From positions 1 to 64,000 of the forward strand of contig CAZPNX010000010.1 in NCBI GenBank assembly GCA_964588285.1: a stretch of 64,000 nucleotides of DNA. Reading direction: 5' to 3'. The notes under the pieces were generated by a model. It saw only the letters and a program-made list of their open reading frames with translations, was not told the DNA's origin and did no database searches. Of the stretch, positions 22,502 to 31,300 are shown piece after piece. The DNA comes from CAZPNX01 sp964588285 (GTDB lineage: Bacteria > Edwardsbacteria > AC1 > EtOH8). Made by a program: the position numbers and the translations under genes. Within the stretch, counting starts at the first letter, position 1; each line of letters starts with the position of its first letter.

Positions 22502-22590
22502 AACACCCCTCGTTCCCCTCTTCGCCACGAGGGGACCTAGCTCTTCCCTCTCCCCCTGGGAGAGGGACCAAGGGTGAGGGTCCATCTCCC
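22502..22590. repeat. CCCTCTCCC...GGGAGAGGG repeat between moaC and the DUF559 remnant
   Basis: CCCTCTTCGCCACGAGGGG (22516-22534) is one palindrome and CCCTCTCCCCCTGGGAGAGGG is a second (22546-22566, given here only as arms CCCTCTCCC/GGGAGAGGG). GGTGAGGGTCC follows. The last MoaC residues and its stop codon lie in this element. Confidence 0.75.
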
Positions 22591-23037
22591 GCTCCGTCCC
22601 CCGCTCTTCTCCGTCAGCCTGATGTCCGAGATCACCATCCCCCGGTCGGCCGCCTTGGCCATGTCGTAGATGGTCAGGCAGGCGGCGGCCACCGCCGTTA
22701 GGGCCTCCATCTCGGCCCCGGTGCGGTCCCGGCAGGACACCCGGCTGAAGACCTCGATCAGGGAACGCGCCCTGTCGATCCGGAAATCGATCTCCACGTT
22801 GGTCAATCCTATGGGGTGGCACAACGGTATTAGAGAGGCAGCCCCCTTGGCCGCCTGGATGCCGGCAATCTTGGCCACCGTCAGCACGTCGCCCTTGGCC
22901 ATCCGGTTTCCCTCTATCAGCCTCAGGGTGCCGGGTTTCATCGAGATCCCGCCCCGGGCCGCCGCCATCCTCAGGGTCTTTGGTTTTCCCCCGACGTCCA
23001 CCATCCTGGCCCGCCCCCCGGCGTCCAGGTGCGACAG
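22537..23037 (-). CDS. moaC: Cyclic pyranopterin monophosphate synthase MoaC
   Basis: It converts the MoaA product to cPMP. The conserved LSHLD...GRARMVDVGGKP start, LIPLCHPI and GAEMEALTAVAAACLTIYDM are all present. The only ATG near the start (23004) would remove the conserved LSHLDAGGRAR segment. In frame there is no ATG, GTG or TTG between 23004 and the TAG at 23089-23091. AAGGA lies 5 nt before a CTG at 23037, so a CTG start (giving MSHLDAGGRARMV) is the best candidate and is used here. The upstream 30 bp is a CCGAAAT repeat. The C-terminus beyond GGRSGRW (TLTLGPSPRGRGKS) is encoded by a dispersed repeat. Confidence 0.82.
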   Translation of the reverse strand: MSHLDAGGRARMVDVGGKPKTLRMAAARGGISMKPGTLRLIEGNRMAKGDVLTVAKIAGIQAAKGAASLIPLCHPIGLTNVEIDFRIDRARSLIEVFSRVSCRDRTGAEMEALTAVAAACLTIYDMAKAADRGMVISDIRLTEKSGGRSGRWTLTLGPSPRGRGKS

Positions 23038-23045
23038 CTTTTTCC

Positions 23046-23078
23046 TTCGGATTTCGGATTTCGGATTTCGGATTTTCG
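23046..23078. repeat. Four tandem copies of CGGATTT between moaA and moaC
   Basis: The 7-bp unit CGGATTT is repeated from 23048 to about 23075. It occupies almost the whole moaA-moaC junction, where a moaC start codon and ribosome site would be expected. Confidence 0.85.
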
Positions 23079-23080
23079 TT

Positions 23081-24049
23081 TCAGCCTCCTATCTCCGCCA
23101 TCAGCCGGTTGGACTCGGGCCGGTCCCCGTTGAAGCGGTGCCCCTCGGGCTTGAGCCGCAGGGCCTCGTAGAAAAGCCTGCGCAGGGTCGGCCCGGCCAT
23201 GCCGTGCCTCACCGGCTCCCGCAGGTTGATCTCGGCCTGCCCGGCCAGGCAGGGCCGAAGAAAGCCGTCGGCCGTCAGACGCAGACGATTGCAGCGACGG
23301 CAGAAGGGGTGGGATAGCGGATTGATGAAGCCCACTGTGATCGGGCTGCCTTTAATTTGATATTCCTCGGCCACTCCGTTAGGCGGCAGCGGCGTCAGCT
23401 GGAACGCCTTCTCCACCCGGCTTTTGACTTCGCTCCCGGCTATTGTCCGGGCCGGGGTCCAGTAGTCGTTGCCCAACGGCATCAGCTCGATGAAGCGCAG
23501 GTGCAAGCCGTGATCCAGGGCAAAGCGGACGAAGTCCCCGGCCTCGTCGTCGTTGTAGCCGGCCACCGCCACCACGTTCAGCTTCACCATTTCGTAGCCG
23601 TGCTTGACCGCGGCCTCGACCGACTCCATGACCTTTCTCCAATCGTCGCTGCCCGACATTTCGCGAAAACGCTCCGGCTTCAGGGTATCCAGGCTGATGT
23701 TCACCCGTTTGATGCCGGCCTGTTTAAGCCTTCCCGCCAGCGGGGCAAACAGGAGGCCGTTGGTGGTCAGGTCCAGCTCCTCCAGCCTGGGGATGTTTCC
23801 CAGCTTAACCGCCAGCTTGGGAAAATCCTTCCTCAACAGAGGCTCTCCCCCGGTCAGCCGTACCTTGCGTATACCCAACTCCACCGCTGCCCGGACGATG
23901 GTCTCGATCTCCTCAAAGCTGAGCATATCATGGTGATCCCGCAGCGCCACCCCCTCCCGGGGCATGCAGTAGTGACAGCGCAGGTTGCAGCGGTCGGTGA
24001 CCGAGACCCGCAGGTAGGTTATCTTCCGTCCGTGGGTGTCTATCAGCAT
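23081..24049 (-). CDS. moaA: GTP 3',8-cyclase MoaA (radical SAM)
   Basis: 322 residues; the first step of molybdopterin synthesis. The radical SAM cluster motif CNLRCHYC is at 21-28, and the second, substrate-binding cluster has C249, C252 and C266 in FCRRCNRLRLTADGFLRPC. GGEPLLR is the SAM-binding GGE. The protein ends in the functional Gly-Gly tail (AEIGG). It is upstream of moaC, separated by the CGGATTT repeat, in a group that could support the tungsten-type AOR at 36.9-38.6 kb. Confidence 0.96.
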   Translation of the reverse strand: MLIDTHGRKITYLRVSVTDRCNLRCHYCMPREGVALRDHHDMLSFEEIETIVRAAVELGIRKVRLTGGEPLLRKDFPKLAVKLGNIPRLEELDLTTNGLLFAPLAGRLKQAGIKRVNISLDTLKPERFREMSGSDDWRKVMESVEAAVKHGYEMVKLNVVAVAGYNDDEAGDFVRFALDHGLHLRFIELMPLGNDYWTPARTIAGSEVKSRVEKAFQLTPLPPNGVAEEYQIKGSPITVGFINPLSHPFCRRCNRLRLTADGFLRPCLAGQAEINLREPVRHGMAGPTLRRLFYEALRLKPEGHRFNGDRPESNRLMAEIGG

Positions 24050-24086
24050 ACTATATTAGAATAGTATAGCTCAGGCCCGCGCATTC

Positions 24087-24284
24087 TCATCCGCCGCTTA
24101 TCAGGTGGATGGCCCAAAAATCGGCCCCGTCCTCGACCGGAGTGATGTCGTAATGGTCGTGGTGCACGAAGCGGTCGTCGATCTTGACGATGATCATGGG
24201 AAAAACGTAGTTTTTCTCATTGAGCACATCGCGCACCGTCATCCCCGGACGCCAGGGGTGCTCCTGCCCGTTAACCTTGATCAT
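24087..24284 (-). CDS. ThiS/MoaD-like sulfur carrier
   Basis: 65 residues, ubiquitin-like size, ending in the required Gly-Gly (HLISGG). MIKVNGQEHPWRPGMTVRDVL is the usual ThiS/MoaD first hairpin and helix. It would be C-terminally adenylated by the ThiF-like enzyme whose gene overlaps its start by 4 bp (24281-24284). The context (moaA, moaC, mogA) favours a pterin dithiolene role over thiazole synthesis, but sequence alone does not decide. Confidence 0.82.
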   Translation of the reverse strand: MIKVNGQEHPWRPGMTVRDVLNEKNYVFPMIIVKIDDRFVHHDHYDITPVEDGADFWAIHLISGG

Positions 24285-25168
24285 GATCGTCTCAGCTTCT
24301 TGGGCGTTCGGCTAAGATACGGCAAATGGGGCGGCAGTCCTTCGCCAGTCTCCGAGGCTTTCCCTATGGCCGGGTCCGGACCCAGCAGTATCTCCAGGGC
24401 CTGGTTGGCCTGCAGGCAGGCGGCCACGCCCACCCTGGGGGCCATCAGGCCGCGCCCCGGCCCGGCCTCGGTGGACTCGTCCCCGCAGATGTAGAGGTTC
24501 CCCAACCGTCGGGTCTTCAATAGGTTGTTGCCCCCCCAGCCGGCCATGCCGTTGCCCAGGATCAGAGGGGTTTCCGGCAATTGCGACATCACGGCTTCGG
24601 CCAGCATTTCCTTCTGGTCGGCCCGGTCGAAGGCCTCGATGATCACCCGGCACCTGCCGAAAAGGCTTTTAACGTTCTCGGCCACCACCCTCTGGTATCG
24701 CGGCTCCACCTTGACGAAGGGATTGGCCCTCCTGATGTTCTCGGCCAAGGCTCTGACCTTGGGCTGACCGATCTGGCTTACAAAATACTGCTGTCGATTC
24801 AAGTTCGACGGCTCCACTACGTCGAAGTCGACGATCACCAGCCTGCCGATCCCGGCCCGCGCCAAAGCCATGGCCGCGGTCGAGCCCAAGCCCCCGCAGC
24901 CGGCAATGCCGACGCAGGCCTTCTTGAGCTTGGCGTGGACGCCCGGAGTATGCCGGGCGGCCATTAGGTGCTCCAGTTCCCTCTTTGACGGCTTCGAGCC
25001 CTTCTTTATCAGCACCAGGCGGTCGCCCTCCTCCAGGGTGTGCTCCAGCAGGCAGGGGAACCCGTTGAGCACGCAGAGGTCGGCCTCGGGCCTGCGCTTC
25101 TTGACCAGCTCGGCCACCTTGGTGCCCTCGCGGACGGCGACCTTCCTTTCGTTTATGTATACTTTCAT
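24281..25168 (-). CDS. ThiF/MoeB-family adenylyltransferase with N-terminal ThiS-like domain
   Basis: 295 residues. Residues 1-60 are a ThiS-like beta-grasp domain (MKVYINERKVAVREGTKVAE ... LEEGDRLVLI) without a C-terminal GG. From about 80 on it is an E1-like enzyme: GIAGCGGLGSTAAMAL (ATP loop), DFDVVEPSNLNRQQYF (Mg/ATP-binding D and NLNRQ) and EAFDRADQKEMLAEA. It activates the adjacent sulfur carrier. The zinc CxxC pairs of classical MoeB are not seen. It overlaps the carrier gene by 4 bp, so the two are translated together. Confidence 0.85.
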   Translation of the reverse strand: MKVYINERKVAVREGTKVAELVKKRRPEADLCVLNGFPCLLEHTLEEGDRLVLIKKGSKPSKRELEHLMAARHTPGVHAKLKKACVGIAGCGGLGSTAAMALARAGIGRLVIVDFDVVEPSNLNRQQYFVSQIGQPKVRALAENIRRANPFVKVEPRYQRVVAENVKSLFGRCRVIIEAFDRADQKEMLAEAVMSQLPETPLILGNGMAGWGGNNLLKTRRLGNLYICGDESTEAGPGRGLMAPRVGVAACLQANQALEILLGPDPAIGKASETGEGLPPHLPYLSRTPKKLRRS

Positions 25169-25171
25169 TCT

Positions 25172-25205
25172 TTATCCCCTCTCGAGAGGGGACGGTCGGG
25201 AGGCT
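25172..25205. repeat. CCCCTCTCGAGAGGGG palindrome
   Basis: A perfect 16-bp palindrome between the ThiF-like gene start and the purM stop. It belongs to the AGGGG/CCCCT repeat family. Confidence 0.7.
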
Positions 25206-25214
25206 GGCATATGG

Positions 25215-26237
<1,023 letters not shown>

Positions 26238-26365
26238 GACATTACTCTGATATTCTTGGATTGCGGGAAATCCCGTCCTATTTTCCGGCCAAAACTAACA
26301 AATCTACCTGATTACCCTGGCCAAAACTGATCTCACACCAAAATAAGGAGGGAACAAAAAAGATG

Positions 26366-28003
26366 TCACATCCTCTCCGGCGCGCCCACCCCCAAAAGCC
26401 CCAGCCCGTTGGCCAGGACAGCCTTTACCGCCTGGCACAGGTCCAAGCGGGCGTTGGAGAGCTTCGGGTCGTCGGTGACCACCCGGTGCTTGTGGTAGAA
26501 ATTGTGGAAGATGCCGGCCAGCTCCTGCAGATAGGTCGGCAGGCGATGCGGCTCCCGGGTCTCGGCGGCGCCCTGGACCAACTCCGGAAACTCCAGCAGA
26601 AACTTGATGAGCCCGATCTCCTCCGGCTCCTCGAGCAGCGACAAGTCCCCCGGCTTTCTTTCCAGCCCCTTTTCCCCGGCATGTTGCAGAATTGAGCAGA
26701 TCCGGGCGTGGGCGTACTGGACGTAGAAGACCGGATTTTCATCGGACTGTTTCTTGGCCAGGTCCAAATCGAAGTCCAGGTGGGCTTCCATGCGCCTCAT
26801 CAGGAAAAAGTAGCGGGCCGCATCGGCCCCCACCTCGTCGAACAGTTCGTCCAAGGTGACGTAGTTGGCCTTGCGGGTGGACATCTTCACCTGCTGGCCG
26901 CCGCGGGTCAGGGTGACGAACTGGTGGATGCGGACGTCCATTTTGGAGGTATCGTAGCCCAGGGCTCCCAGGGCCGCCTTGACGTCCGGGTAGGTGGCCT
27001 GGTGGTCCGAGCCGAAAACGTCCAGAATCAGGTCGAAGCCCCGCTCGAACTTGTTCCGGTGATAGGCGATGTCCGGCAGGCGGTAGGTGGGCTCGCCGGT
27101 GGAGCGCACCAGCACCCGGTCCTTCTCCGCCCCGAAACTGGTGGCCTTGAACCACAGTGCCCCGTCCTTATGGTATGTAACACCCCTGGCCTCAAGCTCC
27201 TGCTTGGTCTTTTCGATCGACCCGTCGGCATATAGCGAGCTTTCGTTGAAGTAGCGGTCGAAGACGATGCCCATTCGCTTGAGCGTGTCGCGAATATCGA
27301 CGAAGATGGCCTCCACCGCCTTGGCCTTGAAGTACTCCAGGTCGGCCTCGCCCAAACCGCCGCCTCGCTCCTCCCGGCATTTCTGGGCGATGTCGCCGAT
27401 GTACTGTCCCTGGTAGTGTCCCTCGGGGAAATCGATCTTCTGCCCTAAAAGCTCCCGGTACCTGAGCAGGACCGACTCCGCCAGCACCCGCATCTGCAGG
27501 CCGGCGTCGTTGAAATAATACTCCCGCTCCACCCGGTAGCCCTGCGACTCCAAGAGCCTGGCCAGGGCGTCGCCGATGGCCGCCTGACGGCCGTGTCCCA
27601 CGGTCAGCGGCCCGGTGGGGTTGCAGGAGACGAACTCCACCTGGGCGGTTTTTCCCGAATGGCTGTGGCTTCGGCCGTATTCCGAGCCGGCTTTCAGAAG
27701 CTCGGCCAGCTGACCGCAATGATAGCTTGGCGCCAGCCTGAAGTTGATGAACCCCGGGCCGGCAATTTCAACTTTAGACACCAAGGCCGGGTCGGGATGC
27801 ATGGAATCGACAAGCCTCTGGGCGATATCCCTCGGCTGGGACTTTAGCTCCTTGGCCAGCGACAGGGCCAGGCTGGTGGACCAGTCCCCGTGCTCCTTCT
27901 GTTTCGGTCTTTCCAGAAGGACGGTGCTCGACGCCGCCTCCCGGTTCAGGGCCTTGGCCGCGGCCTCGGAGACCAGCTTGGCGATGTAATCCTTAATCAT
28001 CAT
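26366..28003 (-). CDS. argS: Arginyl-tRNA synthetase
   Basis: 545 residues, class I synthetase. The HIGH motif is TGPLTVGHGRQAA (VGHG form) and the KMSKS equivalent is VKMSTRKANYV. The N-terminal tRNA-recognition domain and the C-terminal anticodon-binding domain (LKFLLEFPELV-like, NFYHKHRVV) are present, ending in the family-typical LLGVGAPERM. It is followed by purM after 128 bp and preceded by the COG2426 gene. Confidence 0.97.
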   Translation of the reverse strand: MMIKDYIAKLVSEAAAKALNREAASSTVLLERPKQKEHGDWSTSLALSLAKELKSQPRDIAQRLVDSMHPDPALVSKVEIAGPGFINFRLAPSYHCGQLAELLKAGSEYGRSHSHSGKTAQVEFVSCNPTGPLTVGHGRQAAIGDALARLLESQGYRVEREYYFNDAGLQMRVLAESVLLRYRELLGQKIDFPEGHYQGQYIGDIAQKCREERGGGLGEADLEYFKAKAVEAIFVDIRDTLKRMGIVFDRYFNESSLYADGSIEKTKQELEARGVTYHKDGALWFKATSFGAEKDRVLVRSTGEPTYRLPDIAYHRNKFERGFDLILDVFGSDHQATYPDVKAALGALGYDTSKMDVRIHQFVTLTRGGQQVKMSTRKANYVTLDELFDEVGADAARYFFLMRRMEAHLDFDLDLAKKQSDENPVFYVQYAHARICSILQHAGEKGLERKPGDLSLLEEPEEIGLIKFLLEFPELVQGAAETREPHRLPTYLQELAGIFHNFYHKHRVVTDDPKLSNARLDLCQAVKAVLANGLGLLGVGAPERM

Positions 28004-28028
28004 CTCCGTTTTCTCTTGGACCGCAACT

Positions 28029-28664
28029 TTACACCCGCCCGGCCCTGATCACCCGCCACAGGGCGGCCACCGCCAGAGCCGACAACGCCAGACCGGCGAT
28101 GATGGCCCCCCAGATGCCCAGCAGCACCAGGGTGGTGATGATGGCCGCGGCTATGAGCACCCCCAGGAAGATGGCGCCCAACGCCGGCCAAAAGCGGATT
28201 CCGAAGAGGAAGGCCGCCACCGCCCCGGTCCAGGCGCCGGTCATGGGCAGGGGCACGGCCACGAAAAGCATCAGGCCCACCAGCTCGTAGCGCCGCACCA
28301 GCTCGCTTTTGCTGCGGGTGCGGGCGAACAGCCACCGAAAGAACCTATCGAACAACGGCCATCGGGAAAGCCAGGCCGAGGCCGGCCCCAATATCAGCAG
28401 GATGGGGACGATGGGCAGCATGTTGCCCAGGACAGACAGGGCCACCGCCTCGGCCAGAGGCAGGCCCAGCACCTGGCTGCCCACCGGAATGGCGCCGCGA
28501 AGCTCGAAGACGGGCAGCATGGCGATGACCAGGGTGGCCAGCCAGGCCGGAATTCCGGCACCCTGAAGGGAATCGACCAACCTCGGGGTGGCGGCCCAGG
28601 ATGCCCCCCCCGACGCAAGCAAGAATGCGGCTGCTGCCACCAGCCTTTTCCCCGGGCTTGACAT
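28029..28664 (-). CDS. COG2426-type small multidrug export protein
   Basis: 211 residues. A possible signal or first TM (LVAAAAFLLASGGASWA) is followed by four to five hydrophobic helices. The motif VIAMLPVFELRGAIPVG and the PLPMTGAWTGAVAAFLFG stretch are typical of the COG2426 'small multi-drug export' family. The transport function is annotation by tradition, and the substrate is unknown. It lies between argS and the amylase, gaps of 8-25 bp. Confidence 0.8.
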   Translation of the reverse strand: MSSPGKRLVAAAAFLLASGGASWAATPRLVDSLQGAGIPAWLATLVIAMLPVFELRGAIPVGSQVLGLPLAEAVALSVLGNMLPIVPILLILGPASAWLSRWPLFDRFFRWLFARTRSKSELVRRYELVGLMLFVAVPLPMTGAWTGAVAAFLFGIRFWPALGAIFLGVLIAAAIITTLVLLGIWGAIIAGLALSALAVAALWRVIRAGRV

Positions 28665-28672
28665 GGCCTCCC

Positions 28673-30388
28673 CTACCCCAGCACTACGAACTGCATGGGC
28701 GCCAGTTCCAATTTCACCGAGAGGGTCCCATTGCCCGGGTCGGGGTGGGCCAAGACTACGACCTCGCCCTGCCCGCCGTAGAGGTATCTCAGGCGATCAC
28801 CGGGCCGGTGCAGGGAGCCGTCCACCACCATATGGTCGCATCTCCGCTGATCGGTCGAGGTGTTGTAGGCCACCAGCACCTCCTGGTCGGCCAGGAGGCG
28901 GGAGAAGGCCAGAGTGCAGGGCTGTCCCTGGGGCAGACCGAAATCGCGTCCGTTGCCCGAGATCTCCCGGAAGTACATCCGGCCCAGCCGCAGGGCGGGG
29001 TGGGCCCTGTTGACGGCGGCGATCTTGGCGATCTCCCGGTAGATCCGGCAGTCCTGATTGAGGAAGTTGAGCGAGGGGTCGGACAGGCTGAACATCGGCT
29101 CCCGGATCATCTCGTCGCCCTCGCCCTCGCCCGATAAGCCCTGCTCAGTGCCGTAGTAAATGCAGGGCGTTCCCAGGGCGCAGATCAGATAGCCCACCGC
29201 GGCCACCACCTGTTCGTCGAAGGCTCCGGCCGCAAACCGCCGCTTGTAGTTCTGGCCGATCTGGTCATGGTTGTCGATGAAGGTCACCAGATAACGGCCC
29301 AGCTCGCCCCGGTTCAGGGCCCGCTCCCGCAGAGATTCGTAGCGGTTGATCAGGCCGGACGGTCCGGCGAAGCCCTTGATGACCGCGGGCAGGGTCCAGT
29401 AGAGCGGGAAGTCCAGCACCGAGGTCAGCCCATAGAAGATGGTACGGCCCCCGTAGCGGCTGGAGGTGTTGGGCCCGGTGTAGCGGTTGATGGCGTCGTC
29501 GCCGGCCACCAGCTCGCCGAACAGGAAGAAGTTCTTCTTGCCCAGCCTCAGGGCGTACTCCCGCACCCCCTGGCAGAACCGGGCAATGGCCGTCTCCCCC
29601 ATATGTTTGACCGCGTCCATACGGTAGCCGTCGATGTCGGCCTCGCGGATCCAGTAGCGGTGGCAAGCGATGATTATCTCCTGCAGCTCCAGCCCGGCCG
29701 GGTTGTCGTCGTTATTGAAGCCCTTGAGGCTGTAGAAGTCCCCCCACTGGGTCTCGGGCAGGTTGTCCCAACCCCAGTCCCGGATCTGGCCCCGGCGGTG
29801 GAAGTATTCCGGGTTGCGCAGCTCTGTCGGCACCGGATAGTCCGGGTGGCGCCAGCCGCCCAGTGGGTGCTGGCGGTGGTCGTCCGAGTAGAAGTAGGGC
29901 ACGTCGCCCGGGTAATAGAAGACGTCGCCGCAGTGGTTGGCCACCGCGTCCAAAAAGACGCGGAGGCCGCTCTTATGGGCCTGGTTTACCAGCTCCACCA
30001 GGTCCTGCTTGGTGCCGAAACGCGGGTCTATGTTCAGGTAGTTGCGGATGGCGTAGCCGTGGTAGCTGAAAGAGTCCCGGTTGGGCGCGTCGTCGTTCTC
30101 GAAGATCGGCGACAGCCAGATGGCGGTGCAGCCGAGGTCGGCAATGTAGCCCAAATGATTGGTGATGCCCTTGAGGGTGCCGCCGCAGAACCGGCGCAGC
30201 CTCTCCCGGGGCTGCGCCACCGTACACCGCTCGATGGCGGACGCCGGCCGCCGTTCCAGATCGTCGTGGAAGCGGTCGACCATCAGGAAATAGATGAATT
30301 CCTCCCGCCACTCCCGGTCAATGCTCCAGTACCTCTTGCCGGGCAGCGGCGACAGGTCAATGTCCCTCACGGATCTGGGCTGGGGCAT
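28673..30388 (-). CDS. GH13 alpha-amylase-family glycosidase
   Basis: 571 residues, no signal peptide, so cytoplasmic. The (beta/alpha)8 motifs are present: FLDAVANHCG (region I), GYRMDAVKHM with the nucleophile Asp (II), FLFGELVAG with the acid/base Glu (III) and TFIDNHDQI with the third Asp (IV). A beta-sandwich C domain ends MQFVVLG. The enzyme likely acts on alpha-1,4-glucans such as stored glycogen or maltodextrin; exact specificity cannot be told. The start has AAAGGACAAG just before the ATG. Confidence 0.92.
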   Translation of the reverse strand: MPQPRSVRDIDLSPLPGKRYWSIDREWREEFIYFLMVDRFHDDLERRPASAIERCTVAQPRERLRRFCGGTLKGITNHLGYIADLGCTAIWLSPIFENDDAPNRDSFSYHGYAIRNYLNIDPRFGTKQDLVELVNQAHKSGLRVFLDAVANHCGDVFYYPGDVPYFYSDDHRQHPLGGWRHPDYPVPTELRNPEYFHRRGQIRDWGWDNLPETQWGDFYSLKGFNNDDNPAGLELQEIIIACHRYWIREADIDGYRMDAVKHMGETAIARFCQGVREYALRLGKKNFFLFGELVAGDDAINRYTGPNTSSRYGGRTIFYGLTSVLDFPLYWTLPAVIKGFAGPSGLINRYESLRERALNRGELGRYLVTFIDNHDQIGQNYKRRFAAGAFDEQVVAAVGYLICALGTPCIYYGTEQGLSGEGEGDEMIREPMFSLSDPSLNFLNQDCRIYREIAKIAAVNRAHPALRLGRMYFREISGNGRDFGLPQGQPCTLAFSRLLADQEVLVAYNTSTDQRRCDHMVVDGSLHRPGDRLRYLYGGQGEVVVLAHPDPGNGTLSVKLELAPMQFVVLG

Positions 30389-30428
30389 CTTGTCCTTTCC
30401 CGCGAAAACCTAGGTCGGCCGGAACCCC

Positions 30429-30893
30429 TCAGTCCTTGACCTCCTCCTTGGGAGCGTCGGCCCACAGCTCCTCCAGCCCGTAGTAGTCACGAACCCGGGG
30501 CTGCATGACGTGGACCACCACGTCCACATAGTCCATCAGGATCCAGCGGGCGTTTTCCAGCCCCTCGACGTGGTATGGCTTGAAACCCTTAACCCTCAAG
30601 CCGTCCTCGATGGCCCTGACCACCGCCTTGGCCTGGATGTCGGTGGCGGCCGAAGCCAGCACGAAGAAATCGGTGGCGGCCGATAGCCCCCTCATGTCCA
30701 TTACCGTCACATCGTACGCCTTCTTGGTCAGGGCCAGTTCGGCCGCCTGCCTGGCCAGCGCCTGGGAACCTGACATTGAAGGCTTTCCGGCAGACGGCTT
30801 TCTGCCGGCCGACCGTCCGGGTTTCGCTCCCTTCAAGGCTCTAGAGGATGCCGAGGAAGCGGCGCTTTTTCTTTTTGTTGTAATCCTGGCCAA
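30429..30893 (-). CDS. rsfS: Ribosome silencing factor RsfS with basic N-terminal extension
   Basis: 154 residues from TTG 30893. RsfS proper is about 50-145: KKAYDVTVMDMRGLSAATDFFVLASA and YHVEGLENARWILMDYVDVVVHVM. It binds ribosomal protein uL14 and blocks subunit joining in starvation. The first 40 residues are a Lys/Ser/Ala-rich extension overlapping the end of the LytR_C gene by 53 bp. An alternative start at ATG 30776 (MSGSQALARQAAELAL) would remove it; the TTG has AGGTG 10 nt upstream, the ATG only a weak GGAAAG. The start is therefore uncertain. Confidence 0.88.
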   Translation of the reverse strand: MARITTKRKSAASSASSRALKGAKPGRSAGRKPSAGKPSMSGSQALARQAAELALTKKAYDVTVMDMRGLSAATDFFVLASAATDIQAKAVVRAIEDGLRVKGFKPYHVEGLENARWILMDYVDVVVHVMQPRVRDYYGLEELWADAPKEEVKD

Positions 30894-31251
30894 CGATTAC
30901 TGTCACCTCCAATAATAGTGTGGGTTCCAATTGTGGTATGATGTTTTTGCATTTCAGCTCCCCGGCCACCAGCCTGGCGTTGGCCGCCCGGTTGTCGGCC
31001 CGGTCAACCACCACCGTCTCCTCGAAGCTCCGGTACTCGGCATTGGCCACCTCCACCACGTCGAAGCCGGCCTTTCTCAAGCGATCGGCCGCCTGCTGTC
31101 CCAAACGCTCGACGGAGGTCCCGTTGAGCACTTCGATCCTTATCTGCCGCTTGAGAAGATTTATCCTGGCCCGCTCCGCCTCCCGCCAGCGCAGCCAGAC
31201 CGATCCCGATATCAGCAGGCAGACCGCGGCCAGCAGAAAGGCGGCCGGCAA
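30841..31251 (-). CDS. LytR C-terminal-domain protein, membrane anchored
   Basis: 136 residues from TTG 31251, the only usable start codon after the in-frame stop at 31339-31341. One N-terminal membrane helix (AAFLLAAVCLLISGSVWL) is followed by a LytR_C domain at about 35-115: RIEVLNGTSVERLGQQAADRL, then GFDVVEVANAEYRSFEETVV. LytR_C domains occur at the end of cell-wall polymer ligases and alone in envelope proteins. The tail is very basic (NKKKKRRFLG). It ends inside the rsfS reading frame. Confidence 0.8.
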   Translation of the reverse strand: MPAAFLLAAVCLLISGSVWLRWREAERARINLLKRQIRIEVLNGTSVERLGQQAADRLRKAGFDVVEVANAEYRSFEETVVVDRADNRAANARLVAGELKCKNIIPQLEPTLLLEVTVIVGQDYNKKKKRRFLGIL

Positions 31252-31300
31252 AAGCCATCTCGACCTTCTTCCCGAAGCCTTCTTGCCCGGCTCCGGCCCT

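Noticed and set aside
23046..23078. CGGATTT tandem units as a possible CRISPR array
   Set aside because: 7-bp units without spacers; simple tandem repeat.
29267..30439. 390-residue plus-strand frame opposite the amylase
   Set aside because: High-GC antisense shadow; the amylase has all four GH13 motifs.
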